Notes: generated from the sequence alone by a model not told the origin. A stretch of 64,000 bases of DNA from Enterovibrio calviensis DSM 14347 (GCF_000621165.1 NZ_JHZA01000001.1:682001-746000); one strand, 5' to 3'; counted from the stretch's first letter, positions 54,940 to 63,399 are shown. Numbers and translations: made by a program.

Positions 54940-55014
54940 ATGAAAGGTACGCGTCGTCGGGCGTTGTCACGCATATCGCGCTCAACACGTGCTGAAATGA
55001 AAGAGCCCAAATGA
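54940..55014 (+). CDS. Possible 24-residue basic peptide, coupled to the next gene
   Basis: An AGGAAG site precedes ATG 54940; the ORF encodes MKGTRRRALSRISRSTRAEM followed by KEPK and its TGA overlaps the ATG of the next gene (ATGA). The overlap and spacing after the LysE gene suggest translational coupling. Peptide function unknown. Confidence 0.4.
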   Translation: MKGTRRRALSRISRSTRAEMKEPK

Positions 55015-55385
55015 CCACACAAGCGACCGAAGACGATTTGATGTATGCCTTGTCAGATCTGTTTATTGATAACGACGTGGAGTACGCACATATCGCGGCG
55101 GTGGCGCGCGAATTCCCCCTTGCCGAGGTAGAAATTGCCCTCTTTCGTTTTGTTGCGCCCGTTTGTTATCAAAATCTCAATTCGCCCGTGCCGCCTGTTT
55201 GGGCAATGTTTGATAGGAAGCAATTGCTGACAGACATTGAGAGACTAAAAAGACGGCAGGCGACAGCAGGTTGGTGGCGAACGACTAAAGCTCGGTGGCT
55301 GGAGACTTATTTGCGACGACGTTTTTCTGATGAATGGGAAACGCTGAAGTCGGTCATTAACGCTGATGCTGCATTTCAACAATAA
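55011..55385 (+). CDS. DUF7079 family protein
   Basis: The 124-residue soluble product contains LMYALSDLFIDNDVEYAHIA and AEVEIALFRFVAPVCYQNL, which fit the DUF7079 pattern (an ALSDLFLD-type opening). Function unknown. Its ATG overlaps the end of a small basic ORF; AAAGAG lies just ahead. It is followed by a terminator. Confidence 0.78.
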   Translation: MTTQATEDDLMYALSDLFIDNDVEYAHIAAVAREFPLAEVEIALFRFVAPVCYQNLNSPVPPVWAMFDRKQLLTDIERLKRRQATAGWWRTTKARWLETYLRRRFSDEWETLKSVINADAAFQQ

Positions 55386-55414
55386 AAAGGGGCGCAGAAC
55401 AGCGCCCCTTTTTT
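55384..55414 (+). terminator. Terminator after DUF7079
   Basis: GGGGCGC (55389-55395) pairs with GCGCCCC (55102 offset: 55402-55408 region) around AGAACA, with A residues before and six T after. Confidence 0.9.
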
Positions 55415-55418
55415 ATGT

Positions 55419-55463
55419 CAAAGCACTTTACACCAAAGCACTTTACACCAAAGCACTTTACAT
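55419..55463. repeat. Three tandem copies of a 15-bp unit
   Basis: CAAAGCACTTTACAC is repeated at 55419, 55434 and 55449 (the last copy ends in T). It lies just after a terminator, between convergent genes. Confidence 0.9.
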
Positions 55464-55500
55464 CCAAAAACCTTGCGTCATAAACGCCGCTTGATGCGTA

Positions 55501-56040
55501 TTAATACGGCGCAGTACCACGGATGGGGTAGTTGTTGTCTGGGTTACGTATCCAGGTCAATCCGTTAATCAGGGTTTGTAAGTCTGGTCGAGAGAACGGG
55601 TTGTTGGCGATATCCACCACTTGCACAGTGCCTTGCTCATTGGTGACAAAGAGGCCAGGTTCCGCGAAGTTATGGTCTGTTTCCTGCTCCGAACGCGGCA
55701 GCGACACATACAAGCCTAACTCACGCATTTTCGCTTCGTTCAGGCCATAAACAAACGGAAACGACACATCCATGCGAGACAGGTGTTCTTCAAGCTGTGC
55801 TTGGCTGTCGCCAGAAACAGCAAGAATGTCCACGCCAATATCGGCAAGGGCTGACTTGAAGGTTTCAAGCTGATTAAGGTACTTGGTACACAAAGGACAA
55901 TGGCGACCTCGGTAGACCACCACCATTTGCCATGTTGCGCCTTCACGCGGTTTACCCAAGGTGTGTGCATTGCCATCCAGATCTGACAGTGTGATGGTCG
56001 GGAATGTGCCACCCGCTTCTAGTTTGTTGGTATAAGGCAT
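55501..56040 (-). CDS. Peroxiredoxin-like (AhpC/TSA) protein
   Basis: The 179-residue product has a thioredoxin-type fold with the active segment VVVYRGRHCPLCTKYLNQLE; the Cys-Pro-Leu-Cys pair is the likely redox site. ILAVSGDSQAQLEEHLSRMD and FVTNEQGTVQVVDIANNPFS are typical of AhpC/TSA-like proteins. It should reduce peroxides or disulfides in the cytoplasm. It begins two bases after the mdaB stop, so the two form an operon. Confidence 0.88.
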   Translation of the reverse strand: MPYTNKLEAGGTFPTITLSDLDGNAHTLGKPREGATWQMVVVYRGRHCPLCTKYLNQLETFKSALADIGVDILAVSGDSQAQLEEHLSRMDVSFPFVYGLNEAKMRELGLYVSLPRSEQETDHNFAEPGLFVTNEQGTVQVVDIANNPFSRPDLQTLINGLTWIRNPDNNYPIRGTAPY

Positions 56041-56042
56041 TG

Positions 56043-56627
56043 TTACGCTCCTATCTGTTGTTCTAGATGGTGTTTAAATCGTATCTCGTCATCGGCAATC
56101 GTCGGGTTTTTCATTACATCAAAACATGCAAACGTCTCGAGCGCTGTCATGTCGAAAAAACGGAAATTCAGATGGATCGGAAGGAACATATCGTCCACGC
56201 CTTTCCCCTGAAGTAAAAACTGGTCCGCATTGTCGAAGGCTTCTTTCGGGGCGTTGTATGTCAGCGCTAACATGTACTTCTTGCCGCTTAATGTTCCACC
56301 GGTTCCGTATTGATCGTCAGTCCCACGATGACGGCCATCACCACTGCAAAGTTGGCCTGCCATACCCGCAGTGTAGACCTCATCCATGTATTTCTTCATT
56401 TTCCATGTCACGCCCATCCAATTAACGGGCGATTGCAAAATGATGGTGTCTGCCCACTGATGTTTTTCGATCTCTTGCTGCACATCATAGTCGCTGTCGA
56501 CAGCGGAATGCTGAATATCATGACCCATCGCGCTTAGGGTTGAGGTCGCGATATCAATCATGTGTGCGTTGAGTTTTCCCTCTGAAAACGGGTAATAGTG
56601 GTGTCCATTAATGATCAGGATGTTCAT
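56043..56627 (-). CDS. mdaB: MdaB-like NAD(P)H quinone reductase
   Basis: The 194-residue flavodoxin-fold protein matches modulator of drug activity [81 protein letters not shown]. MdaB reduces quinones by two electrons with NADPH and FAD, avoiding semiquinones. It is divergent from hxlR with 465 bp between, and is the first gene of an operon with a peroxiredoxin-like gene. A motif shared with the hxlR promoter lies 79 bases ahead. Confidence 0.93.
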   Translation of the reverse strand: MNILIINGHHYYPFSEGKLNAHMIDIATSTLSAMGHDIQHSAVDSDYDVQQEIEKHQWADTIILQSPVNWMGVTWKMKKYMDEVYTAGMAGQLCSGDGRHRGTDDQYGTGGTLSGKKYMLALTYNAPKEAFDNADQFLLQGKGVDDMFLPIHLNFRFFDMTALETFACFDVMKNPTIADDEIRFKHHLEQQIGA

Positions 56628-56705
56628 CTTTGCTTTTCCCTGTGATGTAAACTTTCCGTGCTACTTTGTTGTCCTTAATCCTTCCTGTCAATCAGTGTAC
56701 TTTTT

Positions 56706-56718
56706 GTAACCTAGTCAC
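56706..56718 (-). promoter_or_regulatory. Motif GTGACTAGGTTAC upstream of mdaB (site A)
   Basis: Read toward mdaB the sequence is GTGACTAGGTTAC, followed by A-rich bases then GTACACTG. Core ACTAGGTTAC is identical to site B upstream of hxlR, in the same orientation relative to its gene and at nearly the same distance from the start codon. Confidence 0.6.
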
Positions 56719-57016
56719 TATTTTCGCGCATTCTAGACCTGCCAAAGCTGACCGATGTCGGTCGGTGTTTTTGTTCCTTCCACGGGATATGTCTGCGGTG
56801 TTATATGCACACAGAACAGACCTGTACCTAAGGAAGTCCTAAATTAGTTCTTTTTTCATCAGTCCTACTTTTGTGACGATACTTTTCTAAAATAAACGAT
56901 ATAACTCTCTGACTTTACTCGTTCTATTAGATTTTGGTTATGGCCAAACTTAACACGTGGCAACGATGTATGCGGTTGAAAAACCCTCAGTCGCTTTGTT
57001 ACGATTAGTTACATAT

Positions 57017-57030
57017 GTTAACTAGGTTAC
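57017..57030 (+). promoter_or_regulatory. Motif GTTAACTAGGTTAC upstream of hxlR (site B)
   Basis: Read toward hxlR, GTTAACTAGGTTAC is followed by TTTTGGTGACTG, 63 bases before the ATG. GTTAC also occurs just upstream (57000 and 57008). Together with site A it is a candidate HxlR operator controlling both arms of the locus. Confidence 0.6.
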
Positions 57031-57092
57031 TTTTGGTGACTGCTAGAAAAGCACGAAGCGAAAGTGACGCTAACAAGGAGGCATGAGTAAGT

Positions 57093-57452
57093 ATGGCAAA
57101 TACCGAAAAAGCGCCTGCTGAAATGCCAGAAAAAGAAAAGCCGGCGGTTTGCCTTGAGCCATGCCCAATCGAACGTGGTATGCGCATTATTGGTGGGAAA
57201 TGGAAGGCGTCTATCCTGTGGCATCTGAAAGATCAGCCAGTGAGATTTAACGACCTTTGTCGCCAACTGGGTGGCGCGAGTAAAAAAATGGTCGATCAGC
57301 GACTTAAGGAAATGGAGCAGTACGGGCTTGTGACTCGCAATGTGTTGAGTACTCGCCCGATTGCGGTCAGCTATGAAATTACGGATTTTGGTCGCTCCGC
57401 ACTGTGTGTGTTGGAAAAACTGAGAGATTGGACAGAAGAGTACGGGGTTTAG
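57093..57452 (+). CDS. HxlR-family winged-helix regulator
   Basis: The 119-residue product has the HxlR signature: CPIERGMRIIGGKWKASILW, LKDQPVRFNDLCRQLGGASK, KMVDQRLKEMEQYGLVTRNV and VSYEITDFGRSAL. Two cysteines (C20, C24) lie ahead of the DNA-binding domain where thiol-sensing HxlR relatives such as YodB and HypR keep their redox cysteine; C38-type residues elsewhere are few. It probably senses quinones or electrophiles and controls the genes on both sides. An AAGGAGG lies 12 bases upstream, with a 12-codon out-of-frame ORF from 57083 overlapping the start. Confidence 0.93.
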   Translation: MANTEKAPAEMPEKEKPAVCLEPCPIERGMRIIGGKWKASILWHLKDQPVRFNDLCRQLGGASKKMVDQRLKEMEQYGLVTRNVLSTRPIAVSYEITDFGRSALCVLEKLRDWTEEYGV

Positions 57453-57539
57453 GTAATCCCTTATCACTAGGTTGTTTTTCCACTCGTGAAGCAATGAGTG
57501 AATGAAGAAAGCAGATGCGTGATAACGAAAGGACAGGAC

Positions 57540-58193
57540 ATGGAAAACGATAAGAACAATAACGGCAGTGCCGCGCCGAAAAAGGTATTGGTGTTATTCG
57601 CACACCCTTCTCTGCGTCGCTCAGAAGTCAATGCTCCCTTGTTTAATGTTGCTAAGCAAGCGGAGGGCGTCACGGCTGTTGACCTTTATGCAGAATACCC
57701 AACATTGCACATTGATATTGACCGCGAGCAGAAACGTTTGCTGGACAATGACATAGTGATCTTTCAATTCCCACTTTACTGGTATTCAACGCCTTCCATT
57801 CTGAAAGAGTGGCAGGATTTGGTGCTGGAATACGGGTTTGCGTATGGCTCAAAAGGAACGGCGCTTCACGGAAAGATCTTTATGTGCGCGATTTCGGCAG
57901 GCGGTAAAGAGGAGTTCTATAAAGCGGATGGCTATAACCATTTTAAAATTCGCGAACTGTTGCATCCGCTAGAGCAAATGTCGAACTTGGTGGGTATGCG
58001 TTATATGGCACCGTTTTCCTTGTTTGGTTCTCGTACCGCGGTCGAAGATGACAAGGTGGCCAGCCATACCGAAGGGTATCGCCAATTGCTATCGGCGTTG
58101 GTGAATGAAACGCTTGATTTGGATGTTGTCGCGACACGCGAAAAAGTGACGGCAGCTAACCTCAGCACCATGATGAAAGGAGCAACATCATGA
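57540..58193 (+). CDS. KefF-like NAD(P)H oxidoreductase, Kef ancillary protein
   Basis: The 217-residue flavodoxin-like product has KVLVLFAHPSLRRSEVNAPL, DIVIFQFPLYWYSTPSILKE, WQDLVLEYGFAYGSKGTALH and LEQMSNLVGMRYMAPFSLFG, as in KefF/KefG quinone reductases that bind and activate Kef channels. It has an extra Asn-rich N-terminus. Its stop overlaps the Kef antiporter start by four bases (ATGA), so the proteins are made together. Start at 57540 follows AAAGGACAGGAC. Confidence 0.92.
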   Translation: MENDKNNNGSAAPKKVLVLFAHPSLRRSEVNAPLFNVAKQAEGVTAVDLYAEYPTLHIDIDREQKRLLDNDIVIFQFPLYWYSTPSILKEWQDLVLEYGFAYGSKGTALHGKIFMCAISAGGKEEFYKADGYNHFKIRELLHPLEQMSNLVGMRYMAPFSLFGSRTAVEDDKVASHTEGYRQLLSALVNETLDLDVVATREKVTAANLSTMMKGATS

Positions 58194-60166
58194 CGGGTAT
58201 TTTTCTGCAAGCGTTCATCTATTTGGTCGCTGCCGTTATCGCAGTGCCAATTGCAAAACGCTTGGGCTTAGGCTCTGTGCTGGGTTACCTCATCGCGGGT
58301 GTGGTGATTGGTCCTGTTGTGGGTCTTGTTGGCGATGAAACTACCACCATTCAGCATTTCGCAGAATTCGGTGTGGTGATGATGCTGTTTTTGGTCGGCT
58401 TGGAGCTTGAACCAAAAATGCTGTGGGCGATGCGCAATCGTCTAATGGGATTGGGCGGCCTGCAAGTCGGATTAACGACAGCGGCGGTCATGGCCATTGC
58501 GCTTAGCTTTGGTTTGCAGTGGAGCATCTCACTAGCAATTGGTTTGATCTTCGCACTTTCTTCAACCGCTATCGTGCTTCAAACCTTTAATGAGAAAGGG
58601 CTAACCAAGACAGAAGGTGGACGCAACGCGTTCTCGGTGCTCTTGTTCCAAGATATCGCAGTGATCCCGATGTTGGCGTTTATACCGCTACTCGCGCTGC
58701 CTGAGCTGGTGGCTGCGGCACAAACAGCAGCAGCGAATGCTGCGGAACACCATGAAGAAATGAGCTTGGTCGCGGGGCTGCCGGGCTGGGCGATGGGCTT
58801 GGTGATCACAGGTACCATTGCGGGCGTTGTGGTTGGCGGACATTTCTTGAGCCGTCCATTGTTTCGCTTTGTGGCGAGTTCTGGCCTGCGTGAAATCTTC
58901 ACGGCAACTGCATTGATGCTGGTCATTGGTATTGCGACCTTGATGAGCCTTGTCGGTTTGTCTCCAGCACTGGGTACTTTCCTTGCAGGCGTTATCTTGG
59001 CGAACAGCGAATTCCGTCATGAGTTGGAATCCAACATTGAGCCGTTTAAAGGGCTGCTGTTAGGCCTCTTCTTTATCACGGTCGGTGCGGGCATCAACTT
59101 TGGCATTCTGTTTGAAGACTTCTTCTTGATCATTGGCCTCACCATTGGGTTGATGGTGCTGAAAGCCCTCATTTTGTTGCTACTGAGCTTTATTTTCAAA
59201 ATCAAAGGCAGCGGCCGTTGGTTGTTCGCATTGAGCCTTGCGCAAGCCGGTGAGTTTGGTTTCGTGCTTCTCAGCTTCACCACGCAGAACCACGTGTTGC
59301 CGATGGACATTGCACAGTTGCTATCACTCGTGGTTGCGATCTCCATGTTCCTAACGCCTGGGCTGTTCATCTTGTATGACAAAGTCATCTTGCCGCGCTA
59401 CGAGAAAGCCTCGAACGATCGCGAAGCGGATGAAATTGACGAGCAAGGTACGGCCATCATTGCGGGTGTAGGTCGTTTCGGTCAGGTGGTTAACCGCTTA
59501 CTAACGGCAAACGGCGTAAAAACCGTGGTCCTCGATTACGAAGCCACCCAAGTGGAAAACCTTCGTCAAATTAACATCAAGAGTTACTTTGGTGATGCGA
59601 CACGCCCTGATTTGCTGCACACCGCGGGCATTGAAGAAGCGTCGTTGTTGATTGTTTCTATGGATAACCAAGAGACCACCACTGAGCTGGTGAAGTATGT
59701 GAAACATACCTATCCACACGTGAAGATCATCGCGCGCGCCTTTGACCGTGGTCATTCTTACATGCTGCGTGAAGCCGGTGCGGATTACGTTGAGAAGGAA
59801 ACCTTCCACTCTGCGCTTGAAGTGGGCGCGACGTCTCTGCGCTGTTTAGGTGTTCACCCGTTCTTGGTTGAGCAACAGAAAGCTAAGTTCCAGCGTCTCG
59901 AAACCAGCAGTTCAGAAATGCTGTATGAGTCTTGGATGGGCGGCGAGGAAACGCAATCGTACGATAACCACTATCAGCATTTGTTTATTCAGTTGGAAGA
60001 AACCATCCGTGACGCCATGGATGAAGATCGCATGGATAAACATGGCCTGACTGAGCGAGAGTGGACGCCACCACCGAAGGATTACCTCGATAGTTTTACC
60101 GATCATCCGTTGGATGAAGTGGTGGATGACGAGGATGATCTTTCAGGCAGTGAGAAGCCAGCATAA
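58190..60166 (+). CDS. Kef-type glutathione-gated K+/H+ antiporter (CPA2)
   Basis: The 658-residue protein has about 12 membrane helices in its first 380 residues (IPIAKRLGLGSVLGYLIAG-type opening with VPIAKRLGLGSVLGYLIAGV) and a C-terminal TrkA-N/RCK domain (AGVGRFGQVVNRLLTANGVK, SYFGDATRPDLLHTAGIEEA), the KefB/KefC architecture. In E. coli these channels are closed by glutathione and opened by its electrophile adducts, acidifying the cytoplasm to protect it. The tail is acidic. It is coupled to the KefF-like gene upstream and to a GNAT gene downstream (one-base overlap). Confidence 0.94.
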   Translation: MTGIFLQAFIYLVAAVIAVPIAKRLGLGSVLGYLIAGVVIGPVVGLVGDETTTIQHFAEFGVVMMLFLVGLELEPKMLWAMRNRLMGLGGLQVGLTTAAVMAIALSFGLQWSISLAIGLIFALSSTAIVLQTFNEKGLTKTEGGRNAFSVLLFQDIAVIPMLAFIPLLALPELVAAAQTAAANAAEHHEEMSLVAGLPGWAMGLVITGTIAGVVVGGHFLSRPLFRFVASSGLREIFTATALMLVIGIATLMSLVGLSPALGTFLAGVILANSEFRHELESNIEPFKGLLLGLFFITVGAGINFGILFEDFFLIIGLTIGLMVLKALILLLLSFIFKIKGSGRWLFALSLAQAGEFGFVLLSFTTQNHVLPMDIAQLLSLVVAISMFLTPGLFILYDKVILPRYEKASNDREADEIDEQGTAIIAGVGRFGQVVNRLLTANGVKTVVLDYEATQVENLRQINIKSYFGDATRPDLLHTAGIEEASLLIVSMDNQETTTELVKYVKHTYPHVKIIARAFDRGHSYMLREAGADYVEKETFHSALEVGATSLRCLGVHPFLVEQQKAKFQRLETSSSEMLYESWMGGEETQSYDNHYQHLFIQLEETIRDAMDEDRMDKHGLTEREWTPPPKDYLDSFTDHPLDEVVDDEDDLSGSEKPA

Positions 60167-60645
60167 TGGAGCTTGTGCCGTTCGGTGAAAACGATGCGGC
60201 GCAGCTTTGTGCTTGGATCCCTGATGCGACCACTAATGTTCAGTGGGGTGGGCCAACATTTTCATTCCCAGTGACACCAGAGCAGATCTGCACGCACATT
60301 GCGCGTGACGAGGTTAGGCCGTTTTTGCTCATCCATAACCGAGAAGCGTTGGGGTATATCGAACTTTTTCGGGTGTCTGACAATGAATATCGTTTATGTC
60401 GGGTTCTCATTGCCTCACCGGCGAATAGAGGAAAAGGCTTGGGTCGCAGATTGGTCGAATTGGCGTTGGAAAAAGCGCGATTGATCTCGAATGTTTATAA
60501 GGTGTCATTGGCAGTGTTTGCACACAATACAGCGGCGATTTCCTGCTATTCCTCTCTGGGGTTTATTGTGTCGCCTGAGCAGACAAAAACACGAATCTCT
60601 AATGGAGAAACGTGGACCCTACTGCGAATGGAACGTTGGTTATAG
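60166..60645 (+). CDS. GNAT family N-acetyltransferase
   Basis: The 159-residue product has the acetyl-CoA binding motif RVLIASPANRGKGLGRRLVE (R/Q-X-X-G-X-G/A) and later SLAVFAHNTAAISCYSSLGF, as in RimI-like GNAT enzymes. Its ATG overlaps the last base of the antiporter stop, so it belongs to the hxlR-kef operon. Substrate unknown; acetylation of an electrophile adduct or conjugate is an attractive guess from context. Confidence 0.9.
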   Translation: MELVPFGENDAAQLCAWIPDATTNVQWGGPTFSFPVTPEQICTHIARDEVRPFLLIHNREALGYIELFRVSDNEYRLCRVLIASPANRGKGLGRRLVELALEKARLISNVYKVSLAVFAHNTAAISCYSSLGFIVSPEQTKTRISNGETWTLLRMERWL

Positions 60646-60720
60646 TCGGCGTGCATCGTTAGATTAAAGGGTACACAAACTGCCGGCGTCAACGTTGTTG
60701 GCTATAAGCTTGAGCAAATG

Positions 60721-60758
60721 AAAAGCCAGACACACTGCCTAGTATGTCTGGCTTTTTT
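60721..60758 (+). terminator. Terminator of the hxlR-kef operon
   Basis: AAAAGCCAGACA (60721-60732) pairs with TGTCTGGCTTTT (60745-60756), with more T following. Confidence 0.92.
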
Positions 60759-60929
60759 GTTATTTATCAACGCAGTGTGTTTATTGAACGCATTGCTCAA
60801 TCTCTCGACAGTAAGTGATTTTCTGCCTTAATTTAAATGTGACTCGTGTCACATTAATTGATCTGTTCGACCCTTCTCAGAACTAAAAGATTGTCTTGTT
60901 TCGTTTTCTGAATACTCTTTCCGCCGTTC

Positions 60930-61032
60930 CACATTTATCGGCAAACTGCTTGAAAAAGCAGGACGCAAAGCTTCCGGTCTAAGGGCAATTACCCAATAAG
61001 AGGTAACAGCTTATGACAGCGGGGCCGCCATT
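60930..61032 (+). promoter_or_regulatory. Class I c-di-GMP riboswitch (GEMM-I)
   Basis: The core motifs are present in order: GGCAAAC, a stem CTGCTT/AAGCAG capped by the GAAA tetraloop, then GGACGCAAAGC, CCGG and TCTAAGG (tetraloop receptor side), a variable arm, then CTTATGACAGC and GGGGCCGCC closing the paired P1 region. This matches the GEMM-I aptamer of Vibrio. It is about 145 bases before the LPMO start, in its 5' leader, as for gbpA in V. cholerae, where the switch is known as Vc1. The sequence between the aptamer and the ATG (including AGTTC-AGAGA-GAACT) is the likely expression platform. Confidence 0.92.
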
Positions 61033-61177
61033 TTCTGAGTTCAGAGAGAACTATGCTCGTTGTGAACCGTGCTCCATGAGAGCCTGTTTCAACCAAAACT
61101 GAGCTCAATAGAAAATGTTCAATTGCGACGCTTGTCCGTGCTGTGGGTGAATCTATAAACACTCAGGAAGTACAAAC

Positions 61178-62752
61178 ATGCTCAAACTAATATCTAAACA
61201 ACGATTTACACTTCTTCCCCTCGCGGCTGCACTGTTTAGTGCGGGTGCGATGTCTCATGGCTATATCAGTGCGGTTGATAACGGTACTGCAGGTCGCGCC
61301 GCTCTGTGTAAATTGAGCACAGAGTCAGGCCAACAAAATACCGATTGCGGACAAGTGCAATGGGAACCTCAGAGCGTTGAAGGCCCAGAAGGATTCCCAG
61401 AATTCGGCCCAGAAGACGGCAAACTGGCAAGCGCAGGTTTGATTCAATTCTCTCCGTTGGATGAGCAAACGGCGTCACGTTGGGTGAAGCGTTCAATCTC
61501 AGCGGGTCAGAATGATTTCGAATGGACGTTCACTGCCAATCACGTGACGCGTACTTGGAAATACTACATCACCAAACCAGATTGGAATGTGAACCAACCT
61601 TTGGCGCGTGCGTCGTTGGATTTGAACCCATTCTGTGTGGTGCAAGGCAACATGGAAAAGCCACCTAAGACCATGATCCATAGCTGTGAAGTGCCAGAGC
61701 GCGAAGGCTACCACGTGATTTTGGCTGTATGGGATGTGGGTGATACCGCAGCTGCGTTCTACAATGCCATCGATGTGGAGTTTGATGGAGAGCAACCTGA
61801 ACTGCCGGAGTGGCAGCAGGCGGGTCAAATCTTCCCGGGTATGAACTTGGCGAAAGGCGACGCGGTATTCACGCGAGTATTTGACAACGAAGGCGAGCGT
61901 CCTGAACTGTCGACGCGTTTGACGATTGAGAGCGACAAAGCTGGCGTGGCAAACACTTGGTCTTATGATCTTGCGACGAAAATTAACCAATCAAGCCGTC
62001 AAATTAAAGCGGGTAAACACGCTGGCAATGGCGAGTTCATGCCAGTTTATGGCGCTAACCCAATTTACCTGAACAAAGACAGTGGTCTAGCACGTGTTGA
62101 AGTGGGTTATGAGATAACGTCTCCGGAGCCTGACTATGGTGTGACCATTGATGGTTTGGCGAAAGAATACATGATTGCTGACGATGCCGTTGAACTAGAT
62201 TTCACCGCCACAGCATCAGGTGATATAACCGTTGAAATGACTGTGTATGACCACGCACAAGATACATTGGCTTATGAAAAACTGGCATTGGCTGATGGTG
62301 TATCTGAGAACGTGAACATGTCTCTGACCACAGTGAAAGCTGGCCACCATATGCTGGTAACTCGCGTGAAAGACAGCGAAGGCAACCTTGTTGAACAGCA
62401 AACATTCGACTTCCACCTTATCGAGAAAAGTGATGAGTGTGGCGTTGATCCAGACGCGGCGAATCACCCAAGCTGGGAAAGCTCGGCAACCTACACAGGT
62501 GGCGAGAAAGTCAGTTTTAATGGTTTAGTTTGGGAAGCCAAATACTGGGTGAAAGGCGACGCACCCAATAACAGCGATGCGTGGAAACTGATCAGCAATA
62601 TGCCAGTATCGTGGACAGCAGGAAAAGCCTACACCGGTGGTGAAGAAGTGATCTTTGAAGGTCGCCTATATGCCGCGAAGTGGTGGGTGAACAGCAGCCC
62701 TGCTTCTTCACCTGAAGCATGGGAAGACAAAGGCGCGTTTGATTGCGAGTAA
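61178..62752 (+). CDS. gbpA: Secreted chitin-active LPMO (AA10), GbpA-like
   Basis: The 524-residue protein has a signal peptide cut before His27 (AMS-HGYISAVDNG), so His1 of the mature chain and H122 (TFTANHVTRTWK) form the copper histidine brace, with F194 (AAFYNAIDV) at the axial position. The AA10 domain spans about 27-205, two middle domains of the GbpA type follow, then two CBM5/12-like chitin-binding modules (about 428-475 and 478-522, each with ATYTGGEKV/AYTGGEEV and an aromatic AKYW/AKWW). V. cholerae GbpA has one such C-terminal module; two here is a variation. It oxidatively cleaves chitin and helps attachment. Controlled by the riboswitch upstream. Confidence 0.92.
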   Translation: MLKLISKQRFTLLPLAAALFSAGAMSHGYISAVDNGTAGRAALCKLSTESGQQNTDCGQVQWEPQSVEGPEGFPEFGPEDGKLASAGLIQFSPLDEQTASRWVKRSISAGQNDFEWTFTANHVTRTWKYYITKPDWNVNQPLARASLDLNPFCVVQGNMEKPPKTMIHSCEVPEREGYHVILAVWDVGDTAAAFYNAIDVEFDGEQPELPEWQQAGQIFPGMNLAKGDAVFTRVFDNEGERPELSTRLTIESDKAGVANTWSYDLATKINQSSRQIKAGKHAGNGEFMPVYGANPIYLNKDSGLARVEVGYEITSPEPDYGVTIDGLAKEYMIADDAVELDFTATASGDITVEMTVYDHAQDTLAYEKLALADGVSENVNMSLTTVKAGHHMLVTRVKDSEGNLVEQQTFDFHLIEKSDECGVDPDAANHPSWESSATYTGGEKVSFNGLVWEAKYWVKGDAPNNSDAWKLISNMPVSWTAGKAYTGGEEVIFEGRLYAAKWWVNSSPASSPEAWEDKGAFDCE

Positions 62753-62832
62753 TTCATCGTAACTGAACTAGCGCAACGCATGCCAGAGTGTAAAGCACTA
62801 TGAATGCTTAAGCGCTCAAACAGAGTGATAAC

Positions 62833-62863
62833 AAAAAGCCCGTCGCTAGCGACGGGCTTTTTA
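62833..62863. terminator. Bidirectional terminator after the LPMO gene
   Basis: AAAAAGCCCGTCGC (62833-62846) pairs with GCGACGGGCTTTTT (62849-62862). It lies between convergent genes and serves both. Confidence 0.93.
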
Positions 62864-62871
62864 ATTGATGA

Positions 62872-63399
62872 TCACCATTCGATATCGATAGGCGTGCCGA
62901 GCTTGACCATGCGAAGAAACTCGTCCATTTCTTCATTGGCAATAGCGATACAACCGTCAGTCCAATCTTCACCTCTGTTTTCGCTAGGGTGAGGGCCGTT
63001 CCCGTTTTTTTGTCCGTGGATCATAATTTGCCCACCGGGATCAACGCCCAGTAATTTGGCGCGTTTGATATCTCTATCATTGGGGTAATTGATACGAATA
63101 GAGCGGTAAAAACCAGATTCTTCGTTCAGATAGTCGAGGGTATATTGCCCTTCAGGCGTGCGTTTATCGCCTTCTCGGAGTTTATGTCCTTTTGGGTTCG
63201 CCCCCAGCGCAATGGAATAAGATTTTAAGATCCTATCCCCTTGGATCAGATACATCTTTCTGGCTGATTTATCGACCTTCACCAAATCAATATCGACAAT
63301 GCTTGTGTTTGCCGAAGCGGCGGCTGTTTTCTCTCTGGTGGTGGCGTCTGCCTGACCCACCAAAAGCAATGAGATTATGAAGATAAACAAAGGCTGCAT
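62872..63399 (-). CDS. L,D-transpeptidase (YkuD domain), exported
   Basis: The 175-residue product has a signal (MQPLFIFIISLLLVGQADAT) and a YkuD catalytic domain: RKMYLIQGDRILKSYSIALG, GDKRTPEGQYTLDYLN, and the active site HG...DGC, here IMIHGQKNGNG and DWTDGCIAIANEEMDEF with the catalytic Cys. It forms or edits 3-3 cross-links in peptidoglycan, or anchors proteins to it. I prefer the ATG at 63399; a TTG 14 codons earlier (63441) is an alternative. Confidence 0.92.
   Translation of the reverse strand: MQPLFIFIISLLLVGQADATTREKTAAASANTSIVDIDLVKVDKSARKMYLIQGDRILKSYSIALGANPKGHKLREGDKRTPEGQYTLDYLNEESGFYRSIRINYPNDRDIKRAKLLGVDPGGQIMIHGQKNGNGPHPSENRGEDWTDGCIAIANEEMDEFLRMVKLGTPIDIEW

Noticed and set aside
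57083..57121. 12-codon ORF overlapping the hxlR start
   Set aside because: Its ATG is only about one base from AAGGAGG, too close for efficient initiation, and it is out of frame with hxlR; more likely chance.
60671..60690. GTACACAAACTGCC as a second copy of the hairpin at 51425
   Set aside because: Only one arm is present with a mismatch; not enough to call a repeat.
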